Assembly: GCA_041660925.1 (NCBI GenBank)
Contig: JBAZVI010000004.1
Location: forward strand, 1 to 64,000
DNA from: Elusimicrobiota bacterium
GTDB taxonomy: Bacteria > Elusimicrobiota > Elusimicrobia > UBA1565
Direction: 5' to 3'
Length of the DNA: 64,000 bases
Below the pieces are notes generated by a model. The model was not told where the DNA came from, did not search any database, and saw only the letters and a program-made list of their open reading frames with translations. Within the stretch, counting starts at the first letter, position 1. The number at the start of each line of letters is the position of its first letter. The position numbers were made by a program, and so were the translations under genes. Shown piece by piece: positions 1-7,900 of this stretch.

Positions 1-135
1 CGTGGAGGAAAGACTACAACGACGAACGGCCGCACAGCTCTCTCGGTGGCTTAACGCCTCGAGAGTATGCTGAGATTCATCTTAGGAACTCACAGCTGGC
101 CGTGGCCTGAAAGGCGGGGAGACGTCGCGTTCGCA
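1..135 (+). mobile_element. 3' end of an IS3-family insertion sequence (OrfB transposase C-terminus)
   Basis: Reading + frame 3 from base 3 to the stop at 108-110 gives the C-terminus of an IS3-family OrfB (DDE/rve integrase): WRKDYNDERPHSSLGGLTP, then REYAEIH. The DYN..RPHSSLG..TP signature is characteristic of the family's last ~40 residues. The rest of the element lies outside the window. The right terminal inverted repeat must lie just after the stop, around 110-135; its exact end cannot be fixed without the left end. The element overlaps the 3' end of the convergent SIR2-like gene. Confidence 0.85.
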
Positions 136-1000
136 ACAACCAGCGGAACACATAGTCGGAGGCTGGCAGAGAGCAACCGATCACCACTACTACGTCCGCC
201 TCGATAAGCTCTCTATGCGCGAGATTCCAAATGAATCCCATTTTTGGAAAACGCTGAACAGACTTGCCGATTACTGGAGGAATTATGACCGTCGCGAGCG
301 GATTACCGCAGTTCGCACATGGCCCACGGAGATTAAGATTTTTCTTCTCAAAGTACGGCGATGACGGGAAGAACTGATGTCGGTAAGGACAGCCATCAGT
401 TTGGCAGCACACCCAACTCAATGAGCCATGTAGTTTCAGAAATAAGCCAAGTCCCTCACTAGCAGGACGAACCGTGGGCCAGGTACCGCCCCATGTGCGC
501 ATTTCCTGCAAGAGATCGTGACTACGACCTAGAAATGAATCATGGGCGAGTTCTCCGTGCTGCGTTTTCGGTGACACCTCCCAGATTGCGTTGTCCGCCA
601 CGAGATCATAGTTTAAGCTCAAAATTGTGTCGCTCTTTTTCAAAGACTTCACTAGCCGGAGGTGATTGCTGCACACAGCCCCACTTGGGATTTTTAGCCG
701 CTGATGGATGTAATAGTCGACAGCATTTCTTGCCTCCCTCTCCATGTATGGGTCAAAGCCAGCATAGTGAGCCCATTTAGCCCCGAATCCCTCAGTAGCA
801 AGGTCCAGGAACGTTAAGACTTCTTCGAGATTAATCTCCTCGAGTTTTATTCGCGGATAGAGAATCCGCAAGAATCGTTCCGCGCCAAGGAGATCCTGGT
901 CTTCATCTCGAAAGAAACCACTCATCACTGGCAGACGGAAATCGGATGCCGCCGAGGCGCCTGCGCCAAGAAGGTAAACTGTTTTTCCCGTACCTGTCAT
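77..1000 (-). CDS. SIR2-like (NADase/deacetylase fold) protein, 3' end apparently cut by an IS element
   Basis: 307 residues. Rossmann-type SIR2 features appear in order: LLGAGAS near residues 9-15, LSLNYD near 128, KLHGSLSW near 188, a CxxxxC...CxxC zinc-ribbon-like pair near 198-233, and VVIGCSLPASDY near 272. The Asn of NYD and His of LHGS match the NAD-cleaving pair of SIR2-family enzymes. Standalone bacterial SIR2-like proteins of this type often act as NAD-depleting effectors in phage defence; that role is inference here. The last ~19 residues are encoded antisense to the IS3 transposase end, so the native C-terminus is probably lost. GC is clearly lower than in the rest of the window, suggesting transfer. 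ATG start; no strong Shine-Dalgarno site. Confidence 0.75.
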   Translation of the reverse strand: MTGTGKTVYLLGAGASAASDFRLPVMSGFFRDEDQDLLGAERFLRILYPRIKLEEINLEEVLTFLDLATEGFGAKWAHYAGFDPYMEREARNAVDYYIHQRLKIPSGAVCSNHLRLVKSLKKSDTILSLNYDLVADNAIWEVSPKTQHGELAHDSFLGRSHDLLQEMRTWGGTWPTVRPASEGLGLFLKLHGSLSWVCCQTDGCPYRHQFFPSSPYFEKKNLNLRGPCANCGNPLATVIIPPVIGKSVQRFPKMGFIWNLAHRELIEADVVVVIGCSLPASDYVFRWLLRTRRLPAFQATASCEFLR

Positions 1001-1214
1001 CGAAATCCCGGTTGCTCTGCCCTTTGAAAATCCCGCCTCACTTTTTCAGCCATGCAATATCACTCTGTGATATTTCCGCACGATCCCCTTTCCAGATGAC
1101 TCATGTTGCTCAGTGTATCACAGATTAGCGCATGCCCCATATGATTCAAATCGCATATATCTAACCGCATCAGCAAAGCAGAATACTCCCGAATCACGGG
1201 GAAAGGGCGGCCCT

Positions 1215-1237
1215 TTTTTGCTAGATTCTCGGCAGGA
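1215..1237 (+). repeat. Direct repeat of the dapB promoter/leader (upstream copy)
   Basis: Core tttttgctagattctcg followed by a variable base and cagga; matches 2960-2982 in 22 of 23 positions. It contains a -10-like TAGATT at 1222-1227. The short GGGC/GCCC stem plus T-run just upstream (1203-1219) is also partly shared with the dapB copy. The pair brackets ~1.7 kb that looks inserted. Confidence 0.7.
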
Positions 1238-1438
1238 TCGCGCGCTCGGACGCATGCCCCGGGCCTGATGCTCGAATGGACCCCGGACAGACGTGGGAAT
1301 CTGTGCCAAATTTGTGCCATCTGGACGCAAAAACGGACGAAGACGCACGAAAGCGGACGGCGGCAGCAGCAAATCGGTTTTCCGACGAGGATTGAAGCAA
1401 AATCGGTCCCTCCGGCGGGGGAGGGCGAAAGGCCCGGA

Positions 1439-1487
1439 TGGCCCTTTCAAGGCCAAAACCGGGGTTCGATTCCCCGTGAGGGCACCA
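1439..1487 (+). other. tRNA-Glu(UUC)-like 3' half (not an intact tRNA)
   Basis: A 5-bp anticodon stem TGGCC/GGCCA encloses loop CTTTCAA (anticodon TTC). It is followed by T-arm CGGGG-TTCGATT-CCCCG at 1460-1476, acceptor 3' strand TGAGGGC, discriminator A and CCA (1484-1487). The expected 5' acceptor strand GCCCTCA and a normal D-arm are absent upstream; instead a G-rich insertion-like sequence sits there. It is probably a tRNA 3'-end remnant or integration-site relic. A tRNA-specific covariance scan would settle it. Confidence 0.6.
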
Positions 1488-1527
1488 GTTTCCGACGTAG
1501 GGCACGCGCCCTCACGGGGAATCGAAC
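1464..1527. repeat. 20-bp perfect inverted repeat of the tRNA 3' end
   Basis: Arms 1464-1483 and 1508-1527 are exact reverse complements (left arm begins gttcgattcccc) with a 24-nt spacer. They are two tRNA T-arm/acceptor ends facing head to head. Confidence 0.8.
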
Positions 1528-1610
1528 ATCCCCTTCGGGTGGGGGTTCAGCCCTCCTGGCCCTCGACCGAGCGGAACCTCGGTCGAGCTGGCCGAGGGCG
1601 CCGACGAAAC

Positions 1611-1749
1611 GGGGGAGGGCAGAGCCCTCCCCCTTGGAGAGCCGCCGAGCGGAGGCCACGTCGAAAGGACCTTTCCGCTCCGCAGCGAGGGAACCGCGCT
1701 CCCCCTGGCCGATTACCGATCGGCCGGGCGAGCGCGGCGGCGACAGAGG
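1611..1749 (+). repeat. Dispersed ~135-bp intergenic repeat, copy A
   Basis: Nearly identical to the reverse complement of 62228-62368. From the shared ccctcccccttgg onward only about four substitutions are visible in ~125 bases, and the last ~75 bases are identical. It contains internal palindromes, including ggccgattaccgatcggcc. No open frame is conserved in a way that suggests a protein. Confidence 0.85.
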
Positions 1750-1774
1750 GGGCTCGATTCCCCTTGAGGGCACA
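1749..1774 (+). repeat. Third tRNA-3'-end-like sequence
   Basis: ctcgattccccttgagggca resembles the T-loop/acceptor end at 1464-1487 with a few changes. It directly abuts the end of dispersed repeat copy A. Confidence 0.55.
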
Positions 1775-1862
1775 CTTCGACGAAGACGGAGGCCGGTGAT
1801 CGCCGACCTCCGTCTTCGTTCGTCTATCGGGATCGAGTTTGGTGCGTCCCGGCAAGCTTTGT

Positions 1863-1868
1863 TATCAT
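1863..1868 (+). promoter_or_regulatory. -10 box (TATCAT) of the secreted-protein gene
   Basis: TATCAT overlaps the first possible ATG (1867), so that ATG cannot be the start. The next in-frame ATG at 1882 lies 13 nt after the box. A TTGGTG at about 18 bases upstream is a possible -35. Confidence 0.45.
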
Positions 1869-1881
1869 GCCCACAACGACC

Positions 1882-2952
1882 ATGAAGATCCTCCTGCTGA
1901 TCCTCGCCTTCTGCGGGACCGCGACGGCCAACGACGGCTTCTTCGCCGGCGCCGGCTCGACCTTGAGCCCGGTGCGCAACGAGTCCCTGCGCGTCATCCG
2001 AGAGACGCTGACTATCGCCCCGATCGAGCCGCGCCATTGCTGGAAGAGAGTGATGCTCGAGCGAGGCAGTCCCGATCAGCGCGGGAAATTGACCGAACAG
2101 GTCCCCTGCTCGAAAGAACATCCTTCCTACGGAGGGGACGATACCCGATGGCGCGCCGAGGCCGTCTACGAGATCGAGGCGAAGGCGGATGCTCCAGGCG
2201 TCCAATTCGGCTTCCCCACTCCCGTTTGGGATGCGGAGGATTCGGATGAGCACGGCGACCTCACCGACGCTCCGGTCGCGTCGGCCGCCGACTTCCGGAC
2301 CTTCATCGACGGCAGGCGAGTCGAGGAAGTCTCCCTCAAGTGGCTCGACGGCCCCGAGAAGAAGAGGGACCGAGCACTGGGGTTCGTCTGGACCGCCTCC
2401 TTCACGAAGGGGAAGCGCTACACCTTGAAGAGCACCTATGAGTTCTCTCACGATTACAGCGTCGGGTTCTACGGAGAAAAGGGAGCCGCGTTCCGCGAAG
2501 GCGCCGCCCCCTGGTTCATCCTTGAGAACGGGAAGCAGAACAACGACCAGTATGCGTCAGGGACGCTGATCTACTATCTGACCCCGCTCAAACAGTGGGG
2601 CGCCCCCCCTCCCGAGAAGATCCGCATCGAAGTCACCCTGCCCTCGCGCGTGTCGATGACCATGGTCGTCCCCATCAGCCCCAAACCGCGGTGCGTCGGG
2701 GTGGATTCCCTCGTCTATGAGCTCAGGAACGCCTTCCCGGAAGAAGACCTCCGCATCGCCTACCCCGCCGACCTCGCGGAGGACAAGCGCCCGAAACTCG
2801 CCGTCTTTGCGGACCTGCTCGCCTGGAGAAGAACGCTGGGCGGCGGGGTGAGGATCACCTGCGCACTCAGGGACCGTCTTATCAAGGAATCCGGACCCGC
2901 CGTCGGGGAAGCGCTCAAGGACGCCCCCTGCGAGCAGGTCTGTCGCCCGTAA
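1882..2952 (+). CDS. Secreted protein of unknown function, DUF4424-like layout
   Basis: 356 residues from the ATG at 1882 (a 1867 ATG overlaps the probable -10 box). The N-terminus MKILLLILAFCGTATAND is a short Sec signal peptide with AxA-type cleavage before ND. The mature part is beta-rich with cysteines at both ends (HCW, PCSK, CVG, ITC, PCEQVC) that could pair in an oxidising periplasm. The segment FVWTASFTKGKRYTLKSTYE resembles the second half of DUF4424 proteins, but I would not assign the family firmly. GC is a little lower than in flanking genes. It sits inside the segment bracketed by the direct repeats at 1215 and 2960. Confidence 0.7.
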   Translation: MKILLLILAFCGTATANDGFFAGAGSTLSPVRNESLRVIRETLTIAPIEPRHCWKRVMLERGSPDQRGKLTEQVPCSKEHPSYGGDDTRWRAEAVYEIEAKADAPGVQFGFPTPVWDAEDSDEHGDLTDAPVASAADFRTFIDGRRVEEVSLKWLDGPEKKRDRALGFVWTASFTKGKRYTLKSTYEFSHDYSVGFYGEKGAAFREGAAPWFILENGKQNNDQYASGTLIYYLTPLKQWGAPPPEKIRIEVTLPSRVSMTMVVPISPKPRCVGVDSLVYELRNAFPEEDLRIAYPADLAEDKRPKLAVFADLLAWRRTLGGGVRITCALRDRLIKESGPAVGEALKDAPCEQVCRP

Positions 2953-2959
2953 AGCGGCG

Positions 2960-2982
2960 TTTTTGCTAGATTCTCGCCAGGA
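2960..2982 (+). promoter_or_regulatory. dapB promoter region; downstream copy of the direct repeat
   Basis: -10-like TAGATT at 2967-2972 ends 10 nt before the dapB ATG, giving a leader of only a few bases; AGGA just before the ATG may aid initiation. The sequence matches 1215-1237 except at one base. Confidence 0.55.
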
Positions 2983-3705
2983 ATGAAGAAAATGCGCATC
3001 GTCGTCAACGGAGCCTTCGGCCGGATGGGCCGGGCGGTCGCGCGCCTCGCCGCCGACGACGGACGCTTCGAGCTCGTCGGCGGAGCGGACCGTGAAACAT
3101 CGGGCCTCCTGCCCTGTCCCATCGTTCCCCTCTCCGGCCTGCGCCGCCTGCTCGCCGGCGCCGACGTCCTCATCGACTTCAGTTCCCCCGAGGCCTGCCT
3201 CGCGGCGGCGGCCGCGGCGGCCGCGGCCCGCAAACCCGCGGTGCTCGGCACCACCGGTCTCTCCCCCGCCCAGCGCCGGCGCCTGGCGGCGCTCGCGCGG
3301 CGCATCCCGCTGCTCCACGCGCCGAACATGAGCCCCGGGATGAACCTCCTCTTCCACCTCAGCGCGCTCGCCGCCGCCGCCCTGCCGGGCTACGACGCGG
3401 CGCTCAGCGAGACGCACCACGCCCTCAAGAAGGACGCCCCGAGCGGCAGCGCGCTGCGCATCGTCGAGGCGGTGCGCGCCGCCCGCGGCCGCGGTCCGGC
3501 CGTCCCGGCCGTGAGCCTGCGCGTCGGCGACGTCGTCGGTGAGCACACCCTGACCCTCGCCGGCCCGGGCGAACGCCTCGAGCTCACGCACCGCGCGCAC
3601 TCCCGCGAGGTCTTCGCGCGCGGCGCGCTCTGCGCCGCGCTCTGGCTGCGCGAGCGCCGCCCCGGCTTCTACTCCATGGCCGACGCCCTCGGATTGGTGA
3701 AATGA
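2983..3705 (+). CDS. dapB: 4-hydroxy-tetrahydrodipicolinate reductase
   Basis: 240 residues, the usual DapB length. It reduces the dihydrodipicolinate precursor with NAD(P)H in the diaminopimelate/lysine pathway, feeding peptidoglycan. The N-terminal Rossmann motif NGAFGRMGRAV (9-19) binds the cofactor. The catalytic segment SETHHALKKDAPSGSA (~140-155) holds the general-acid His and catalytic Lys, and the tetrahydrodipicolinate-binding Gly-Ser follows. LGTTGLS and APNMSPGMN are also conserved. An unusual Ala-rich run sits at ~70-82. It overlaps the next gene by 4 nt (ATGA), implying coupled translation. Confidence 0.96.
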   Translation: MKKMRIVVNGAFGRMGRAVARLAADDGRFELVGGADRETSGLLPCPIVPLSGLRRLLAGADVLIDFSSPEACLAAAAAAAAARKPAVLGTTGLSPAQRRRLAALARRIPLLHAPNMSPGMNLLFHLSALAAAALPGYDAALSETHHALKKDAPSGSALRIVEAVRAARGRGPAVPAVSLRVGDVVGEHTLTLAGPGERLELTHRAHSREVFARGALCAALWLRERRPGFYSMADALGLVK

Positions 3706-4070
3706 TGAAGCTCCCCGCCTGGCTCGACCGGACCCTCGACCTCTTCGACGAGGACGACCCTTCCGAACCCTTCTACGACCCCGTGCACCTCGGAGCCGCG
3801 GTCCTCGCGGCCATCGTGACGGTCGGCTGCCTCTACTGGCTGCTCTGGACGCTCCTCGTCTATGAGGGAGGCCTCTTCGTGAAGATCGGGCCCGCGCTGC
3901 GCGCGGCCTTCACCTCGAAGACCCTCGCGGACTACGGCTGGCGAGGGAGCTGGGACATGGGCCTCTTCGAGGGCTGGGTCGGCAACGCCGCCGCCCTCCT
4001 CGTCGCCGTCGCGCTCGTCGCGGCGCTCCAGCGCGCCTGGAATGAGCGCGCGCGGCCGCGCGGCGAGTGA
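3702..4070 (+). CDS. Small two-helix membrane protein
   Basis: 122 residues, with an ATG inside the dapB stop and its own stop inside the folK GTG, so it is a true operon member. It has two hydrophobic segments (~30-53 and ~95-111) separated by a ~40-residue loop with aromatic residues. The N-terminal 28 residues are acidic (DLFDEDDPSEPF). No family recognised. Position between dapB and folK does not reveal a role. Confidence 0.8.
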   Translation: MMKLPAWLDRTLDLFDEDDPSEPFYDPVHLGAAVLAAIVTVGCLYWLLWTLLVYEGGLFVKIGPALRAAFTSKTLADYGWRGSWDMGLFEGWVGNAAALLVAVALVAALQRAWNERARPRGE

Positions 4071-4561
4071 GCGTCCGGCCGGCCTACGTCGCGCTCGGCT
4101 CCAACCTCGGCCCCCGCGCCCGCCGCATCGACGCCGCCGTCCGCGCCCTCTCCCGCCTTCCGCGCACCCGCCTGCTCGCCGTCTCCCCGCTCTATGAGAG
4201 TGCGGCCGTCGGCGGCCCCCCGCAGCCGCGCTACCTGAACGCGGTCGCGCGCCTGCGCACCGCGCTGAGCCCGCTCGCCCTGCTCGTCTGGCTCAAGCGG
4301 CTCGAAGCGCGCGCGGGCCGCCGCCCGGGACCGCGCTGGGGGCCGCGCCCGCTCGACTGCGACCTTCTCTTTTACGGACGCCTGCGCCTGCGGGACCGCC
4401 TCCTCGAGCTCCCGCATCCGCGCGCGCTCGAGCGCTCCTTCGTGCTGCGCCCGCTCGCGGACCTCCGGCCGCGCGGCCTCGCGGGGGAACCGCACGGTCC
4501 GGCGCTGCGCCGGCGGCTGGACGCGGCGCGTCCCGATGTGGTCGAATACCGCCGCCGATGA
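4067..4561 (+). CDS. folK: 2-amino-4-hydroxy-6-hydroxymethyldihydropteridine diphosphokinase (HPPK)
   Basis: 164 residues. HPPK transfers pyrophosphate from ATP to 6-hydroxymethyl-dihydropterin in folate synthesis. Diagnostic motifs: YVALGSNLG (7-15), the pterin-contacting YESAAVGG segment, GPRWGPRPLDCDLLFYG (~103-119) with the two metal-binding aspartates in DCD, and LPHPR...RSFVLRPLADL (~131-150). GTG start overlapping the upstream TGA; its stop overlaps the next ATG. Arg-rich composition reflects the high GC. Confidence 0.95.
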   Translation: MSVRPAYVALGSNLGPRARRIDAAVRALSRLPRTRLLAVSPLYESAAVGGPPQPRYLNAVARLRTALSPLALLVWLKRLEARAGRRPGPRWGPRPLDCDLLFYGRLRLRDRLLELPHPRALERSFVLRPLADLRPRGLAGEPHGPALRRRLDAARPDVVEYRRR

Positions 4562-5439
4562 CCGCCCTCTTCGTCTGCCTGCTCTTCCTCGCCCTCTTCG
4601 CGCTCTTCCTCGCCGCCCTCGGCTGGTGGGGCTCGCAGCTCGTCTTCCACCCGCCCAAGATGCTCCCCAACGAGATCTGGCCCGAACGCTACGGCCTCGC
4701 CTGGGAGGGCTTCGACTTCCGCACTTCCGACGGGCTGCGCCTGCGCGGCTGGCTCATCCCCTGCACGGCGGGGCCGACGGACCGGACGCTCCTGCTCTGC
4801 CACGGCTGGGGCGACAACAAGGGCGACCTCCTCAAACGCGTGCATTTCCTCGCGGGCGCCGCGAACCTCTGCCTCTTCGACAGCCGCTCGCACGGGGAGA
4901 GCGAAGGGGAGATGACCACCGACGGCTGGCTCGAGGCGCTCGACTTCGACGCGGCCCTGCTCCGGCTGCGGGAGCTGCGCCCGGCCTGGGCCGGTCGCCT
5001 GGGCGTCTACGGGCTCTCCATGGGCGCCGTGATGGCCGTGCGCGGGATGGCCGCGCATCCCGAGATCCTTCTCGGGGCCTTCGAGGCGCCTTTCCGCTCC
5101 TTCGACCGCGTCGTCGCGCAGTACACCTGGAACAGCTTCCGCCTCCCCTTCTTCCCCTTCGCCTGGACGGTGCTCCTGGCCATCCGCCTGCGCCTGGGCG
5201 CGAACCCGGAGCCGATGAGCCCCTCCTTCCACCTCACCGCCCTCGGGACCCGACCGAAGCTCTTCATCGCGGGCGACTGCGACCGCCTCATGCCCCTGCC
5301 CGAGGTGCGCGCGCTCCACGACGCCGCGCCCGGCCCCAAGGGACTCTACGTCGTGCGGGGCGCGACGCACGGCGCCGCCTGGGAGCTCGGGGGCGAAGAG
5401 TACCGCCGACGCCTGCTCGCCTTCTTCGGCTCCTTCTGA
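4558..5439 (+). CDS. Membrane-anchored alpha/beta hydrolase
   Basis: 293 residues. An N-terminal hydrophobic anchor (~3-26) is followed by an alpha/beta-hydrolase domain: LLLCHGWGDNKGD (oxyanion-hole HG, ~78-90), nucleophile elbow GLSMG (~152-156), acid Asp in AGDCDRLMP (~238-246) and His in GATHG (~262-266). Closest in layout to bacterial BAAT/peptidase-S9-like hydrolases with an N-terminal anchor; substrate unknown. The start ATG overlaps the folK stop, making this the last gene of the dapB-folK operon. Confidence 0.85.
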   Translation: MTALFVCLLFLALFALFLAALGWWGSQLVFHPPKMLPNEIWPERYGLAWEGFDFRTSDGLRLRGWLIPCTAGPTDRTLLLCHGWGDNKGDLLKRVHFLAGAANLCLFDSRSHGESEGEMTTDGWLEALDFDAALLRLRELRPAWAGRLGVYGLSMGAVMAVRGMAAHPEILLGAFEAPFRSFDRVVAQYTWNSFRLPFFPFAWTVLLAIRLRLGANPEPMSPSFHLTALGTRPKLFIAGDCDRLMPLPEVRALHDAAPGPKGLYVVRGATHGAAWELGGEEYRRRLLAFFGSF

Positions 5440-5518
5440 TCCGAGCATCCGGCGCCGTTTCCTTCCCGGCGCCGGATTCCCGGCGAACTCTATGAGGTAC
5501 CTATTCACATACTCTGCG

Positions 5519-5547
5519 TTGACAAGGCCCCGCCGATTTGTGATAAA
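5519..5547 (+). promoter_or_regulatory. Sigma70-type promoter TTGACA-17-GATAAA
   Basis: Consensus -35 at 5519-5524 and -10 GATAAA at 5542-5547. The expected transcription start (~5554) coincides with the GTG start at 5555, so the mRNA would be leaderless. Confidence 0.8.
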
Positions 5548-5554
5548 TAGCGCC

Positions 5555-7900
5555 GTGACAAAGAAAATCCTCGTTTTGTCGTTCCTCTCCATCCTCTCCC
5601 TGCCGGCGTGGTGCGCGGACGCGAAGGACGCGGCTCCCGCCCCGGCCGCCGTCTCCGAACCCGCGCCGCCCCCGGCGCCTCCGGGCCGGGTCGCCTACGC
5701 GGCGCTCGAAGAAGCCGTCGGCGCCGACGGCGTCCGCATCCTCACCGAGCGCGGAGCCGTGATCGTCTCCGGCTGGCGAAAGGACGCCCATGTCCTGCAC
5801 GCGCAATGGCCCGTGCTCGACGCTCTGACCTCTCGCGCGAAGGACCTCTCCGCCCTGGCGGAGCTCTGCGCGAAGGTCCGCGCCGGCGAGCCTCCCGCCG
5901 GCGCCGCGGGGACCCCGCAGGACCCCGCGGCACAGGCCGAGAGGAACACGACCGCGGCCCGGGATCCCGAAGCCCTGCGCCGCATCGAGCGCATGACGGA
6001 ATCCGGCTTCGCCACCGCCGGCGTGCGCGCGGCGGCGGGCCTGCTGGCCTCGGCCATCGAGAACGCCTCGGCGATGGGCACCGCCCTCAAGGGCTCCGCC
6101 CAGAAGCCGCTGCCCTCGCTCCCCTGGGCGGCCTCCTTCTGGGAGCGCGTCCACGGCGATACGGCCGCCGACTTCTCCGCCGCCGCCCCCCTCTTCTTCC
6201 GGGAGTTCCTGCTCGGCCCCCAGCGCAGCCTCGAGGCCGAGAGGCACTTCCTCGCGCACATGAAGGAGGTCCGCGGCTCCGACGAGGCGCCCATCCTCCA
6301 GAAGGACCTCGTCGCGGCCGCGCCCTCCCAGCGCACCCTCGACGCCCTCGCGGAGTACCTCCTCGAGCAGCGGCGGCTGTGGAACGCCTCGCTCGTCAAG
6401 GAGCGCCTCCTCGGGCTCGAGAAGACGACGAACCTGCGCAAGGACCTTTCCGACCTCTCCGCGACGCTCGCGCACATGCAGAACGGCCCCGACGTCGTGC
6501 GCGCCCTGCGCTTCGCGCTGCAGGGCGCCGGCCCCGAGCCCCGCGTGCGCTTCTCGGGCGCGGACCTCCACGCGCACCTCGCCGCCGGCGAGGAGCCCTT
6601 CGACGTCGGCGACGAGGCGGTCGTCAGCCTCGCCTACTGGGTCGAGGGCCTGACCCCCAAGGAGAGCGTCGAGGTCACCGAGGCCTCCTTCCTCGACGAG
6701 GACGAGGGCGGCGCGCAGGAGCGCGGCCTCGCGTCCGTCAAGCGCGCGGGCGGCGGGCCCTACACGGTCTCCCTGCGCCTGCCGCTGCGGAGTCCTGGAC
6801 GCAAGACCTTCCGCGTCGTCCTCGCCTCTCCCGACGGGGCGATCGCGCGCCGCTCCATCGACTTCCAGGTCTCCCCCCGGCTCGAGGCGCTGCGCGCGGC
6901 CGCCGCCGAGGCCGAGACCTCCGCGGGCCTCTGCCGCCTCGAGGAGGCCTCCAAGGCGCTGGCCGCGCTCGAAGCGAAGCCCGAGGCCTCCGTGTCCAAG
7001 CCGCAGTTCCGCGATTTCCTCTCCTGGCTCAAGCCGCGCCGCAAGGCCGCCGCCGAGGACGAGGCGAACCGCAAGTCGCTGCTCGCCGCCCTCGACGGAG
7101 TGCGCCTGCACGCGAGCAAGGAGCAGTGCGATTTCCGCTCCGAGAAGGCGCGCCGCGCCCTGGAGACGCTCGCCGCCCTGCCCGCGGGCTGCGACCGCCT
7201 CGACCCCGCAGCGGCCCTCGCGAACCCGGACGCCGCGGGAGTCGCCCGCGGCGCGCGCGGCCTGCGCGCCGAACTGGAAGCCCTGCGGCTCGCCACCGAC
7301 GCCCGGCGCGCGAACCAGGATGCGTTCCGCTCCGAACTCGAGCGCGCCCGCAAGCTCGAGGCCTCCTGCCGCCACGAGGAGGCCGCCGAGGCCTACGCCG
7401 CCTCCCTCGCCCTGCTCGACTCCGACGGCGAGGCCCGCTGCGGCGCCTGGGAGACCGAGTACACGGCCGTGCGCCTCCAGGATCTTCCGCGCGCGAGCTC
7501 CGGCAAGGCCCTCTCCGACGAGATCGACGCCATCCAGGAGCGCGCGGCGCGCCGTCTCGCCGAGAAGGACGCGGCCGGCGCGCTCGCGCTGATGAACCCC
7601 CTGATCGCCCGCATCGACACGCTCGAGTCCCGCCGCTGCTACCAGGTCCAGCGCCGCAAGGCCGAAGAGCTCGCGCTCGCCGCCGGCGTCGCCCTCGCCC
7701 CCGGCGACCTCGCCGCGACGCGCGCGAAGATGCCCAAGGATTCCACGGAGGAGGCCTCGCGCGCCGTCTCGACGGAGCGCCAGCGCCTCGACCGCATCGA
7801 GGCCGAGCGCCGCGAGCGCGAGGCCAAGCGCCAGGAACCGAGCGTGCGCTCCTCCGAGGAGCTGCCCGGCTACGCCGAGGAGCAGGGAGGACGGCCATGA
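5555..7900 (+). CDS. Secreted helical-repeat protein with cysteine-bearing repeats
   Basis: 781 residues from the GTG at 5555; the upstream in-frame ATG at 5492 lies before the promoter. The signal peptide VTKKILVLSFLSILSLPAWCADA has a Cys near the cleavage site that could also make it a lipoprotein. Then come an Ala/Pro-rich linker, a helical N-half (~40-330), a beta-sandwich-like segment (~355-450), and a C-terminal half of helical hairpins, each carrying a cysteine in C..EEA/C...RRKA-type contexts (~460, ~525, ~608, ~695). The C-terminus is charged coiled coil. No family recognised. Overlaps the PDZ gene by 4 nt, so the two periplasmic products probably work together. Confidence 0.8.
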   Translation: MTKKILVLSFLSILSLPAWCADAKDAAPAPAAVSEPAPPPAPPGRVAYAALEEAVGADGVRILTERGAVIVSGWRKDAHVLHAQWPVLDALTSRAKDLSALAELCAKVRAGEPPAGAAGTPQDPAAQAERNTTAARDPEALRRIERMTESGFATAGVRAAAGLLASAIENASAMGTALKGSAQKPLPSLPWAASFWERVHGDTAADFSAAAPLFFREFLLGPQRSLEAERHFLAHMKEVRGSDEAPILQKDLVAAAPSQRTLDALAEYLLEQRRLWNASLVKERLLGLEKTTNLRKDLSDLSATLAHMQNGPDVVRALRFALQGAGPEPRVRFSGADLHAHLAAGEEPFDVGDEAVVSLAYWVEGLTPKESVEVTEASFLDEDEGGAQERGLASVKRAGGGPYTVSLRLPLRSPGRKTFRVVLASPDGAIARRSIDFQVSPRLEALRAAAAEAETSAGLCRLEEASKALAALEAKPEASVSKPQFRDFLSWLKPRRKAAAEDEANRKSLLAALDGVRLHASKEQCDFRSEKARRALETLAALPAGCDRLDPAAALANPDAAGVARGARGLRAELEALRLATDARRANQDAFRSELERARKLEASCRHEEAAEAYAASLALLDSDGEARCGAWETEYTAVRLQDLPRASSGKALSDEIDAIQERAARRLAEKDAAGALALMNPLIARIDTLESRRCYQVQRRKAEELALAAGVALAPGDLAATRAKMPKDSTEEASRAVSTERQRLDRIEAERREREAKRQEPSVRSSEELPGYAEEQGGRP

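Larger units (their letters stand above)
1001..1881. other. Gene-free region with tRNA-like fragments and repeats
   Basis: No credible protein gene. 1001-1210 is lower GC and shows nothing recognisable. From 1215 it holds a copy of the dapB upstream sequence, three tRNA-3'-end-like sequences, a 20-bp inverted repeat and a ~135-bp dispersed repeat, each listed separately. Short open frames here translate to the typical antisense-tRNA artefact (HGESNPGF, SRGIEPRF) and are not genes. Confidence 0.7.

Noticed and set aside
1400..1487. Functional tRNA-Glu gene
   Set aside because: Anticodon and T arms fit, but no 5' acceptor strand pairs with TGAGGGC and the D-arm region is disrupted.
1268..1885. 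Short ORFs of ~100-330 codons on both strands
   Set aside because: They translate repeats and tRNA-like DNA (HGESNPGF, SRGIEPRF artefacts) and lack initiation signals.
5608..7896. Long + frame preceding the PDZ protein in the same frame
   Set aside because: Arg/Pro-rich out-of-frame reading of the helical-repeat gene; the PDZ gene has its own GGAGG and ATG at 7897.
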